In this document: piece by piece, positions 52,506-60,655 of the stretch
Numbering within the stretch: position 1 is the stretch's first letter
Layout of the letters: every line of letters begins with the position of its first letter
NCBI RefSeq assembly: GCF_900113245.1
Contig: NZ_FOOQ01000001.1
Coordinates: 1,302,001-1,366,000, forward strand
Source of the DNA: Halopelagius inordinatus
GTDB lineage: Archaea; Halobacteriota; Halobacteria; Halobacteriales; Haloferacaceae
Length of the DNA stretch: 64,000 nucleotides
Reading direction: 5' to 3'
Translations under genes and position numbers: made by a program
The notes under the pieces: generated by a model
Told to the model about the DNA's origin: nothing
The model's input: only the letters and a program-made list of their open reading frames with translations
Database searches by the model: none

Positions 52506-53684
52506 TCAGTCGTCCGCCGGTTCCGCGGCCGGTTCCGCGACGGGGCTCTCGGCCAGCAGTTCGCCGTCTTCGACCATCTCTTCGAGGGGGTTGCCGTCCA
52601 CGTCGAGGGGGAGTTCGACCTTCGTGCGCCGCCGGGCGGCCTCCCACGCGGCGAATATCAGCTCCGTCGATTGGACGACGTTCTCGGCGGCCAGTTCGGG
52701 CGTCCGGCCCGAGTCGAGAGCGTCTATCACGTCGGCTATCGCCCGGTCGATGAACGTCGATTGGTCCACCCACCGTTCGGGGAGGAGGGGGACGTTCTCG
52801 GCGACTTTGAGCGCCGCCATGCGGGGTTTCGACCAGGCCGGTGCGTGGACGGTGTCGCCCTTCGTGTCCATCGTCTTCCACCCGCCGGTGGAGTCGTTGA
52901 ACAGTCGGAGCGTCGGGCCGTCCTCGACGCCGATGTCTATCATCCCGTCGGCGCCGACGAGTCGAATCTCGCCGGGGACGATGCTGTCGTCTCCGGTCGA
53001 CGCGAGTCCGCGCACGCCGTTCTCGTAGCCCCACTGCGCGATGGCGCCGTTCTCATTGTGGACGCCGAACTGGACGTTCTCCTCGGAGTAGTCGATGCCG
53101 GCCATCACCCACTCGGGGTCGCTCTGGTCGTTGAAGAAACCGCAGAGGTCGAAGTAGTGCGACCCGTAATCGAAGAGATTCTTCCCGCCGAGTTCGATGC
53201 GCTGGAGCGGACCGATCTCGCCCGCGTCGAGCAGTTCCTTCGCCCGGCGGAACGGACCGCCGAAGCGTCGCTGGTGGTTGAACGTGAGTTGGACGTCGTG
53301 GGCGTCGGCACGTTCGACCATCCGGCGGCATCCCTCCCACGTGTTCGCCATCGGCTTCTCGCAGTGAATCGCGGAGACGACGTCGCTTTCGGCGCACTGG
53401 ACGACGATGTCGGCGTGGAACGCCGGCGGGACGCAGACGCTCACCACGTCCGGTTCGACGTCGCCGAGCATCCGGTCTAGCTCCTCGTAGACGTTCCCCT
53501 CCGGGAGGTTCCAGTGGTCGGCGAATGCCTCGGCGTTCTCGCGGACGATGTCGGTGCAGGCGACGAGTTCGCAGTCGTCGAGGCGGTCGTACGCCTCGGC
53601 GTGGCGGTACGCCATCGCGAAGCCGTCCGTGTCCTTCTCGTCTGGGTCCGGGCCGGTTCCGACGACGGCGACGTCGTAGCTCAT
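52506..53684 (-). CDS. Gfo/Idh/MocA-family oxidoreductase
   Basis: 392 residues. N-terminal Rossmann fold begins VAVVGTG but carries an inserted PDPDEKDTD before the next conserved Gly, then ACTDIV, the cofactor-binding CVPPAFHADIV near 95 and the family EKPMANT near 118. C-terminal half is the usual beta-sheet dimer domain. Ending is an acidic PAEP tail. Oxidises or epimerises a sugar or sugar derivative; substrate unknown. The ATG overlaps the stop of the preceding glycosyltransferase (ATGA), so the two act together, probably in glycan synthesis. Confidence 0.87.
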   Translation of the reverse strand: MSYDVAVVGTGPDPDEKDTDGFAMAYRHAEAYDRLDDCELVACTDIVRENAEAFADHWNLPEGNVYEELDRMLGDVEPDVVSVCVPPAFHADIVVQCAESDVVSAIHCEKPMANTWEGCRRMVERADAHDVQLTFNHQRRFGGPFRRAKELLDAGEIGPLQRIELGGKNLFDYGSHYFDLCGFFNDQSDPEWVMAGIDYSEENVQFGVHNENGAIAQWGYENGVRGLASTGDDSIVPGEIRLVGADGMIDIGVEDGPTLRLFNDSTGGWKTMDTKGDTVHAPAWSKPRMAALKVAENVPLLPERWVDQSTFIDRAIADVIDALDSGRTPELAAENVVQSTELIFAAWEAARRRTKVELPLDVDGNPLEEMVEDGELLAESPVAEPAAEPADD

Positions 53685-54475
53685 CGGTTCCCTCCGACCG
53701 GTTCGTGGCAGTCGGCGGGACGTGCAGTCGAGACGTTCCGCGACCGGTTCGCGAGCAGTCCCTGTATCCGACCGACGCCCTGCGCGAGCGTTCCGCCCGC
53801 CCTCGTGACGGTTGCCGTCGGCGTGCGACCGAGGTAGTTGAGCGGATTGACGAGAGAGGAGACGGTCTCTTTGACCTGCTCTGACGCGGACATGCCTTGC
53901 GTCTCCCAGTAGTAGGGCGTCTGCTGGGCCAGTTCGTAGTGCTTGCGCCAGTAATCCGGGATGCTCTCGGCGTACGGGTGGTCGACGACCATGTCGGGTT
54001 CGTAGTAGATGTCGAACTCCTCTGTGACCCGTTCTGCGAGTTCCTTCTCCTCGTGGCCCCAGCCCATCTGTTCGTCCCACCCGCCGACCGCCTCTACGGC
54101 CTCTCGCCGGAGCGCCATGTTGCATCCCCAAAAGCGGTCGACGGTCTTCGGATAGTCGCCGTGGCTGTAGTGCGCGGTGAAGTACTTCCGGAAGATGTCG
54201 TCGCGGGGGTGGAAGATACGCCCGGCGACGGCGTACTGCTCTTCTAACGTCTTCGAGGCCTGTTCGAGGTAGTTCTCCCGGGGCCGGGAGTCGTCGTCTA
54301 AGAAAACCAACTTGTCCGCGCTCGCGCGTTCGATGCCTTCGTTCCGGGCCCGAGTCACGGGGTAGGCGTCCGAGACGACGACTTCGTAGTCGTCGAACGT
54401 CCCGCGTTCGAGGTACTCGACCGCCTCGATTTCGCTCGGAGGCTTCAACGTCGGGATGATAACGGAGACATCCAT
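53681..54475 (-). CDS. Family 2 glycosyltransferase
   Basis: 264 residues with a GT-A fold: VSVIIPTLKPP, NEGIERASADKLVFLDDDSRP (DxD near 60), WGCNMALRREAVEAVGGWDE near 115-135, and GHEEKELAERV, the acidic catalytic base region. Cytoplasmic, no membrane helix. TATA-like CTTTTAAG is 28-35 nt before the ATG at 54473-54475. Followed in overlap by the Gfo/Idh gene. Substrate cannot be inferred. Confidence 0.88.
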   Translation of the reverse strand: MDVSVIIPTLKPPSEIEAVEYLERGTFDDYEVVVSDAYPVTRARNEGIERASADKLVFLDDDSRPRENYLEQASKTLEEQYAVAGRIFHPRDDIFRKYFTAHYSHGDYPKTVDRFWGCNMALRREAVEAVGGWDEQMGWGHEEKELAERVTEEFDIYYEPDMVVDHPYAESIPDYWRKHYELAQQTPYYWETQGMSASEQVKETVSSLVNPLNYLGRTPTATVTRAGGTLAQGVGRIQGLLANRSRNVSTARPADCHEPVGGNR

Positions 54476-54637
54476 CTTGCCTCGACGGTTGGCTACGTTT
54501 TCTTAAAAGTATGAAGCCGGTATATAGATTATCGAGGGTCTAACGGCCGTCTATCGGCGATTCGGCGAACGGCCGTCTCGCGCGGCTATCGCGCCCGGTG
54601 ACGGGCGGTCACGCTCTCTCGGCGTCGGGTCGGGGCC

Positions 54638-54982
54638 TCAGCGCGTGAGGTCGATGGCCCACGCGATGATGCCGACGCCGAGGAGGACGATACCGACGGC
54701 CGAGGTGGCCGGTTCCGGGAAGAGAAACAGCAACGCCCCGGAGACGATGAGGAGAGTGATGAGCCCCTCGTCTAGCCACGAGTCGCCGTCCGAGGTGGGT
54801 CTGGCGGCGTCTCCGTCTCCGTCGCCGTCGCCGATGAGTTCGTCGTCTCTCGTTCCGCTTTGGAACGACGACGGCGCCCACCCCCACGGGATGGTCGGCA
54901 TCGAGAGCGACGGACTCGACCCGATTTCGGCTTCGGACTCTCGGCTCACGTCGTCGTCGTTGTAGGCGTTATCGTCGCGCAT
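54638..54982 (-). CDS. Small membrane protein with acidic N-terminus
   Basis: 114 residues. The first 70 are acidic and disordered, with a DGDGDGD run. Two helices at about 74-90 and 92-110 form a hairpin (LLFLFPEPATSAVGIVLLGVGIIAWAI). No family firmly recognised. Start ATG at 54980-54982. Confidence 0.65.
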   Translation of the reverse strand: MRDDNAYNDDDVSRESEAEIGSSPSLSMPTIPWGWAPSSFQSGTRDDELIGDGDGDGDAARPTSDGDSWLDEGLITLLIVSGALLFLFPEPATSAVGIVLLGVGIIAWAIDLTR

Positions 54983-55137
54983 ACGTCGAACATGGACGGT
55001 GAAACAGTTGTGAGATTGGGCCGACTCGCGTAACTGTCTCCGACGAGCGAACGAATCGGAGGCGACGAAACGAAAACTCGTCGAGAAAACCGGCAGTCGA
55101 CGAACATCTATGTCCGTTCGAGACGTGGATGCTCACG

Positions 55138-55407
55138 ATGAGTTCCTCTACCGACACGCCAGGCGACGACGCTCCGACCGGGTGGACGACCGAAGAAGCC
55201 GACGACGACGTTCACTCGTGGCTCGGCGCGGACGAACGGGTCGTCTGTACCGAAGCGTCCGGTTCCGGAGACGGGTGGGTGGCGTACTCGCAACCGCGCG
55301 GCGAACTCGGAACGTCGAATCAGGTCCCGTTGACCGACGAACCGACCGACCGAGACGGCGCACTCGCGGCGGCCCGCGAGTACATGGAAGAAAACAGCGA
55401 CGAGTAG
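55138..55407 (+). CDS. Small acidic protein of unknown function
   Basis: 89 residues from MSSSTDTPG (an ATG three codons earlier at 55129 is possible). DVHSWLGADERVVCTEASGSGDGWVAYSQPRGELG is its only ordered-looking part. A TATA-like ATCTATG about 27 nt upstream supports the start. No family recognised. Convergent with the E1 beta gene. Confidence 0.55.
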   Translation: MSSSTDTPGDDAPTGWTTEEADDDVHSWLGADERVVCTEASGSGDGWVAYSQPRGELGTSNQVPLTDEPTDRDGALAAAREYMEENSDE

Positions 55408-55439
55408 CGTTCCGCCCGCCGACCGGTTCTCCGGGCGAG

Positions 55440-56408
55440 TTACGCCGACAACGCCCGTTCGATACCGGTTTTGATGCGGTCCTCGCCGGGGATGTACTCG
55501 TCCTCGCGGGCGAACAGCGGATACGGGACGTCGTACCCGGTGACCCGTTGAACGGGCGCTTCGAGGTAGTAGAGCGCGTCGTCGTTTATCTGTGCGATTA
55601 TCTCGGCGGCCATCCCCGCCGTCTTCGGTGCCTCGTGGACGACGACGCAGCGACCGGTCTTCCGGACGGAGTCGAGAATCGTCTCCGAGTCCAACGGCGC
55701 GAGCGTTCTCGGGTCTATCACCTCGACGCTCGCGTCCACGTCGTCCACCGCCTCGGAGACGCGGTGACGCATCGCGCCCCATGCCACGACTGTCACGTCG
55801 TCGCCCTCGCGGACCACGTCCGCCTCGCCGAACGGGACGGTGTAGTCGCCCTCGGGCACGTCCTCGCGGAAGGCGCGGTAGATGCGCGTCGGTTCGAAGA
55901 AGACGACGGGGTCGGGGTCCCGAATCGACGACGCGAGGAGTCCCTTCGCGTCCGCGGGCGTCGAGGGGATGGCGACTTTCAGACCGGGGGTGTGGGCGTA
56001 CCCCGCCTCGAAACTCTCGGAGTGGTGTTCGAGGGCGCGGATGCCGCCGCCGTACGGCGCGCGAATCGTCATCGGGCAGGTGAACTCCCCGCGCGTCCGA
56101 CTCCGAATCCGAGCGACGTGTTGCTGAATCTGGTGGAACGCCTGGTGCATGAACCCGGAGAACTCGATTTCGGGCACCGGCGTCAACCCGTACGCGCCGA
56201 GTCCGACGCCGAGTCCGACGATGCCCGCCTCGGCCACGGGCGCGTCGTACACCCGGTTCGGATACTCGTCTACGAGTCCCTGCGTCGCGCGGAAGACGCC
56301 GCCGTTGACGCCGACGTCCTGCCCGTAGACGACGACGCCCTCGTCGCGGTCCATCTCCTCGAACAGCGTCTCGCGGACCGCTTCGACCAATCGGAGCTTA
56401 TCTGTCAT
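55440..56408 (-). CDS. 2-oxoacid dehydrogenase E1 component, beta subunit
   Basis: 322 residues: MTDKLRLVEAVRETLFEEMDRDE, VVYGQDVGVNGGVFRAT, a TPP-contact region IVGLGVGLGAYGLTPVPEIEF near 62, IRAPYGGGIRALEHHSE near 115 and the C-terminal transketolase domain. Pairs with the alpha subunit to decarboxylate pyruvate or branched 2-oxoacids. The two genes overlap by 11 nt. No E2 or E3 gene lies nearby. Confidence 0.93.
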   Translation of the reverse strand: MTDKLRLVEAVRETLFEEMDRDEGVVVYGQDVGVNGGVFRATQGLVDEYPNRVYDAPVAEAGIVGLGVGLGAYGLTPVPEIEFSGFMHQAFHQIQQHVARIRSRTRGEFTCPMTIRAPYGGGIRALEHHSESFEAGYAHTPGLKVAIPSTPADAKGLLASSIRDPDPVVFFEPTRIYRAFREDVPEGDYTVPFGEADVVREGDDVTVVAWGAMRHRVSEAVDDVDASVEVIDPRTLAPLDSETILDSVRKTGRCVVVHEAPKTAGMAAEIIAQINDDALYYLEAPVQRVTGYDVPYPLFAREDEYIPGEDRIKTGIERALSA

Positions 56409-57474
56409 TCTCGCCCTCCGTGAACGCCGCGCGCTGGCGGTCCAACTCTCGCGTCCGCGACTCGTAGACGTTGTCGAACATCTCCACCGCCTCGACGCCC
56501 TCTCTGGCCTCGTTTGCCGCGGCTATCTCCTCGCGCAGGTTCTCCTCTATCGACTCCCGCATCTCCTCGATTCGGTCGTCGTCCAAGATACCGCGTTCGC
56601 GCAGGTACGACTCGAACCGAACTATCGGGTCGCGTTCCTCCCACTCGTCTTCTTCCTCCTGTTTGCGGTACAGCGAGGGGTCGTCGGACGTGGTGTGTAT
56701 CGACCGACGGTAGGTCAGCGCCTCGACGAACACCGGGTCGCCGTTCCGAGCGCTCTCTACGGCTTCTTTGACCGCCGCGTACGTCCCGAGCACGTCGTTT
56801 CCGTCAACCTGGATGCCGTCGATTCCGGCCGCGATTGCCTTCTGAGCCAGCGTCTCCGCGCGGGTCTGTTTCTCCCGCGGGACGGAGATGGCGTACTGGT
56901 TGTTCTGACAGAAGAAGACGCTGTGTGCGTCGAACACCCCGGCGAGGTTGAGCGCCTCGTACACGTCGCCCTCCGACGTCGCGCCGTCGCCGAAGTAACC
57001 GATAGTCGCGGCGTCCTCGCCGGTTATCTCTTGGGCCCACCCCAGACCCGCCGCGTGCAGGGCCTGAGAGCCGACGGGGACCGACGGCGGGAAGTTCCGC
57101 TCCTCGCGCGGGGCGGCGGCCCCCTCCTCCATCCCCATGGCGTACTGGAGGAGTGCCCGCGGCGGCGTCCCGCGGGTGAGGTACGCGGGCGTCTCGCGAA
57201 ACGAGGTCACCATCCAGTCTGTCTCTTCGAGGGCGTCCGCGCTCCCGACCTGTGCGGCTTCCTGCCCTATCGCGGGCGCGTACGTCCCGAGTTCGCCCCG
57301 TCTCTGGAGGGCTATCGCCCGTTCGTCGAGTCGGCGCGACCGTTTCATCGTCCAGTACAGTTCCAACAGGTGGTCCTCCGAGAGGTCGGGGTCGAGGTCG
57401 GAGTCGACCGACCCGTCCGGGGCGAGCACCTGCAAGTGGTCTATCGAGAACTCTATCGCTTGTTCGCGAGGCAC
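56398..57474 (-). CDS. 2-oxoacid dehydrogenase E1 component, alpha subunit
   Basis: 358 residues. TPP motif GYFGDGATSEGDVYEALNLAGV...NNQYAIS near 160-190 (GDG...NN), with the phosphorylation-loop-like YRRSIHTTSDDPSLYR near 255. GTYAPAIGQEAAQVGSA near 65 is the family N-terminal signature. The sequence suits the pyruvate/branched-chain group; substrate not resolvable. A palindrome (57521-57535) lies upstream of its TATA-like box. It is first in a two-gene operon. Confidence 0.93.
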   Translation of the reverse strand: MPREQAIEFSIDHLQVLAPDGSVDSDLDPDLSEDHLLELYWTMKRSRRLDERAIALQRRGELGTYAPAIGQEAAQVGSADALEETDWMVTSFRETPAYLTRGTPPRALLQYAMGMEEGAAAPREERNFPPSVPVGSQALHAAGLGWAQEITGEDAATIGYFGDGATSEGDVYEALNLAGVFDAHSVFFCQNNQYAISVPREKQTRAETLAQKAIAAGIDGIQVDGNDVLGTYAAVKEAVESARNGDPVFVEALTYRRSIHTTSDDPSLYRKQEEEDEWEERDPIVRFESYLRERGILDDDRIEEMRESIEENLREEIAAANEAREGVEAVEMFDNVYESRTRELDRQRAAFTEGENDR

Positions 57475-57520
57475 GGTGAACAGACCGTTCGACGGCCAGC
57501 CACTTGTATGTCAGTTTCCT

Positions 57521-57535
57521 TTCAGATAATCTGAA
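57521..57535. promoter_or_regulatory. Palindrome TTCAGAT-A-ATCTGAA upstream of the E1 pair
   Basis: Perfect 7-bp arms around a central A, 11 bp upstream of the TATA-like CATACAA (57504-57510). A likely operator for the E1 operon. Confidence 0.55.
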
Positions 57536-57546
57536 CGTCGAGTGCG

Positions 57547-58821
57547 CTACCCCCGCCACGCGTCTAACTTCCGCATCACCGGTGACGCCGCGATTCCGTG
57601 GACGAACGTCGAAGTCAAGACGATGAACCCGACGAGAGCCCACAGTCCCTCGGCGGCGACGAGCAGTTCTCGCTCCTTGAACGTCGCTTCGTTGAGAGCG
57701 TGCGCGAGGTAGTAGAACGAGCCGATTCCCCGGATACCGAACGTCGCAATCACGAGTCGCTCGGCCCAGTGCGCCGAGTGGCCGAACAGTCCGACGACTC
57801 CCGCTATCGGTCGCACGACGAAGAGAACCACGAGTCCCACGCCGACCATCGGCCACGTCAGGGGGTCGAGCAGTCCGCTGACGAGGGTGCCGCCGAAGAG
57901 AACCAAGATTCCGGCCATGAGCAGGCGTTCGGTCATCACCGCGAAATCGTGGAGATGTTCGTAGTAGTCGTGTTCCCACTCGTAGTGACGAAGGACGAGA
58001 GCGGCGACGAAGACGGCGATAAAACCGTACCCGTTGGCCAGTTCGGCAACGCCGTAGGCGAGAAGCGTCGCCGCCAGCGCTTCGGCCCCCTCCATCACCA
58101 CCGCGAGTCGCGTGCTCGCCGGTTCCCCGAAGACGAACCGCGCGATGACCTGCCCGGCGGCGTAGCCGACGACGATGCCGACGAGTATCTTGTACAGCAC
58201 GTCGACGAGCACCCACTCTCGAAGCCACTCGCCCGCCGCGATCGACGCCGCGCCCGCGAGCGCTATCGCGAGGTTGGTGAACGGGAACGCCAGTCCGTCG
58301 TTGAATCCGGCCTCGGAGGTGAGCGCAAACCGGATGGAGCCCTCCTGGTCTTCTGGGTCTATCTCCTCGTCGGTTCCCTCGGCGGGGGGCCCGGTCTGGA
58401 CGTCCGCCGCGAGAACGGGGTCCGTCGGCGCGATGACCGCGCCCATGAGGACTGCCGTCGCGATGTGCGCGCCGAGGACGTACCACCCGAGAAGCGCGGT
58501 ACCGACGATAGAAAGCGGCATCGTGATCGCGAGCAGTCGCCACGTCGACGACCACGCCCCCCAGTCGAACGGGCGGTCGAGTTTGAGTCCCGCACCCATC
58601 AACGCGATGATGACCACCAGTTCGGTGAGCCGTTCGGTTATCTCGGGGTGGTCGACGGGGTTCGGAGCCTCGACGCCGAGAGCCAAAAACAGCACGCCAC
58701 CCGAGACGACGTATATTATCGGCAGCGAGACGGGTTTGTCGGCGAATATTCGAGGGAGCACCGCCGCACCGAGAATCGCGAGACTCACGACGATCAGCGC
58801 GAGATAATATGACGCCGCCAT
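57547..58821 (-). CDS. Cation/proton antiporter (CPA family, NhaP/Kef-like)
   Basis: 424 residues, about 12 helices. GAVIAPTDPVLAADVQ near 125 and SEAGFNDGLAFPFTNLA near 165 (ND motif of electroneutral CPA1 exchangers), separated by an acidic loop TDEEIDPEDQEG; later FGIRGIGSFYYLAHA near 370, a Gly/Arg motif of NhaP-like carriers. Exports Na+ (or K+) in exchange for H+. Same strand as the E1 pair but separated by a promoter palindrome, so separate transcription. Confidence 0.9.
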   Translation of the reverse strand: MAASYYLALIVVSLAILGAAVLPRIFADKPVSLPIIYVVSGGVLFLALGVEAPNPVDHPEITERLTELVVIIALMGAGLKLDRPFDWGAWSSTWRLLAITMPLSIVGTALLGWYVLGAHIATAVLMGAVIAPTDPVLAADVQTGPPAEGTDEEIDPEDQEGSIRFALTSEAGFNDGLAFPFTNLAIALAGAASIAAGEWLREWVLVDVLYKILVGIVVGYAAGQVIARFVFGEPASTRLAVVMEGAEALAATLLAYGVAELANGYGFIAVFVAALVLRHYEWEHDYYEHLHDFAVMTERLLMAGILVLFGGTLVSGLLDPLTWPMVGVGLVVLFVVRPIAGVVGLFGHSAHWAERLVIATFGIRGIGSFYYLAHALNEATFKERELLVAAEGLWALVGFIVLTSTFVHGIAASPVMRKLDAWRG

Positions 58822-58903
58822 ACTGTCACCAAGAGGATAGCTCCTAAGGGCGCTATGGCCACCGAGAAAGAAAGTGTCCCTCGAAGACAGATGTCCGGTG
58901 GCG

Positions 58904-60220
58904 TCAGTCGTCGTCGGTCAGCGTCGGGCCGCTACCGGACCCGAGGAACCCGTCGACGGTGGCGCGAGACGCGACGTGGGGCCGATAGACCCACGCGTTC
59001 AAGAGGACGATGGGAACCATCGTGGCTCCGACGATGGCGTACCCGACGTGGAGGTTCGGCAAGAGCACAGAGGAGTACACGAGGGGGTAGACGATGCCGC
59101 CGACGGTGCCGACGCCGCCGACGACGCCCGCGACGGCCCCCGAACTGTTCGGGAACATCGCGGGAACCTGCGCGAAGATGGCTCCCTCCGCGAACGCGCA
59201 GGCCATCCCGACGAGGAATCCGGCGGCGACGGCTATCAACACCGCGCCCGAGAGTCCGGCGAGCGTCATCACCCCCATCGCGGCGACGATAAAGGAAAGC
59301 GAGACGAACGTCCATTGTTCTCTGTACCGACCCTCGAACACCGGCAGGATGTCTCTCTCCTTTCGCGCGAGAACGTCGCTCGCGTAGCCGCCGATAGGGC
59401 GCAGAAGGCCCGCCGCGACGGAGAACGTCGCCGCGAACGTACTCGCCAACACGAGGTTGCTCGTGTCGAACGCCTCGCGGTAGTACGTCGCCAACCAGCC
59501 GTTCATCGAGAGTTCCAGCCCGAAACTCATCACGTACGCCAACGCGAGAGCGACCGTTCCGTACCGCGTGGCGGTGTGAACCCACTGTTTCAACGTCGCA
59601 CTGTCGGCGGTTGCCTGCCGGCGTTCCTCGGTGGCGGCGGCCTCTCCGAGGAGGTAGTACGTCACAGCCAAGAGAATCGAGACGACGCCCGTGTAGAAGA
59701 ACGCCGCCCGCCAGTTGGTCTGAAAGAGGGGACCGTTCCACCCCGGTCCGAAGACGCGCGGGAGGACGAGGGCTCCCGCCGCGGCACCGGCGTTACCCAC
59801 GCCAGCGTAGATGCCCTCGGCGATGCCGAGGTTCTCCTCTTCGAACCACTCTGAGACGTGTTGGATGCCGATGACGAACGTGATGCCCGCCGTGGCGACG
59901 ATGAGACGTTCGACGAAGAACACCGCGTAACTCTCTGCGAACGCGCTCGCCATCGAGAACACGCCCACGTAGGCGAGGACGATAGCGAACACGGCCGGAG
60001 CGCCGTACTTGTCCGAGAGCCACCCCGTCAGGATGCGGCCGAACGGGGCCAGCCATATCGCCGCGCTCGCGAGGACGCCGATTTCGCCGAGCGAGAGTCC
60101 GAACTCTTCGGCCATCGGGCCCGTGAAGGGCGCAAACGAGAACCAGATGAGAAACGAGAAGTTGAACCCCACCGTGGCGAGCAGAAGCGTCCGCCACTTC
60201 GTCATCCGTATCAGACCCAT
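58904..60220 (-). CDS. MFS transporter of the nitrate/nitrite (NarK-like) group
   Basis: 438 residues, 12 helices. First helix region [23 protein letters not shown] and [18 protein letters not shown] near 55 carry the MFS and NNP-type signature; [19 protein letters not shown] is the second half copy; [16 protein letters not shown] is a glycine-rich late helix typical of NarK carriers. Substrate nitrate/nitrite is an inference; no nitrate reductase is near. Start may be MTKWRT (60205) or five codons earlier. Confidence 0.85.
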   Translation of the reverse strand: MGLIRMTKWRTLLLATVGFNFSFLIWFSFAPFTGPMAEEFGLSLGEIGVLASAAIWLAPFGRILTGWLSDKYGAPAVFAIVLAYVGVFSMASAFAESYAVFFVERLIVATAGITFVIGIQHVSEWFEEENLGIAEGIYAGVGNAGAAAGALVLPRVFGPGWNGPLFQTNWRAAFFYTGVVSILLAVTYYLLGEAAATEERRQATADSATLKQWVHTATRYGTVALALAYVMSFGLELSMNGWLATYYREAFDTSNLVLASTFAATFSVAAGLLRPIGGYASDVLARKERDILPVFEGRYREQWTFVSLSFIVAAMGVMTLAGLSGAVLIAVAAGFLVGMACAFAEGAIFAQVPAMFPNSSGAVAGVVGGVGTVGGIVYPLVYSSVLLPNLHVGYAIVGATMVPIVLLNAWVYRPHVASRATVDGFLGSGSGPTLTDDD

Positions 60221-60231
60221 TCTCGAACTCC

Positions 60232-60249
60232 GAACGTTGATGGACGTTC
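60232..60249. promoter_or_regulatory. Inverted repeat GAACGT-N6-ACGTTC near the MFS start
   Basis: Perfect 6-bp arms located about 12-30 nt upstream of the ATG, between a weak TATA-like stretch and the start. Probably a repressor site. Confidence 0.45.
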
Positions 60250-60581
60250 ATCTACTTTTCTTCCAGAAATCACCGACAATACGTTGTTCATTCCGTCTCG
60301 AAGCGTGCGTTCGTCTTGTATAAGGCTACTCCTGAGACGCATCCGGACAAACAAATGGTGATTGGAGAGTGTGTAGAGTATTACCGGATATTAGGGAATT
60401 AGCGCTCGAACACCCGATACGAAGTCGGGAACTGTCCGTCCGGACACCGAACTATCGTCTTCGTCGTGACTCGTCTATTTTCGGAGACGCCGTTCAGAAC
60501 CTGACCCGCCCGAAGTCGGACGAGAGGGAGCGTATGTAATTAATTTTCACCTTGGTTCGGATTTTATTATTATAATAGTAT

Positions 60582-60599
60582 ATGTAGGTGTTACTACAT
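60582..60599 (+). promoter_or_regulatory. Inverted repeat ATGTAG-N6-CTACAT upstream of the GntP gene
   Basis: Perfect 6-bp arms, ending about 12 bp before the probable TATA element. Candidate operator for sugar-acid control. Confidence 0.5.
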
Positions 60600-60655
60600 C
60601 CCCATGATTAATTATACCCCGCAGGTAGAGTAGAAAGTGAGTATCACAACAAACC

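Larger units (their letters stand above)
60221..60655. other. AT-rich divergent region between MFS and GntP genes
   Basis: 435 nt without genes. Notable: a repeat at 60232-60249, two small hairpins CCCGA-N7-TCGGG (60413-60429) and TGTCCG-N2-CGGACA (60433-60446), an A/T block 60541-60620 with TTATTATTATAATAG, the inverted repeat ATGTAG-N6-CTACAT (60582-60599) and TTATAC (60611-60616), a likely TATA element for gntP with a short leader. The block is far more AT-rich than the rest of the window. Confidence 0.55.

Noticed and set aside
60611-60616. TTATAC as leaderless promoter of GntP
   Set aside because: It is about 43 nt before the ATG, so the mRNA probably has a short leader instead of being leaderless.
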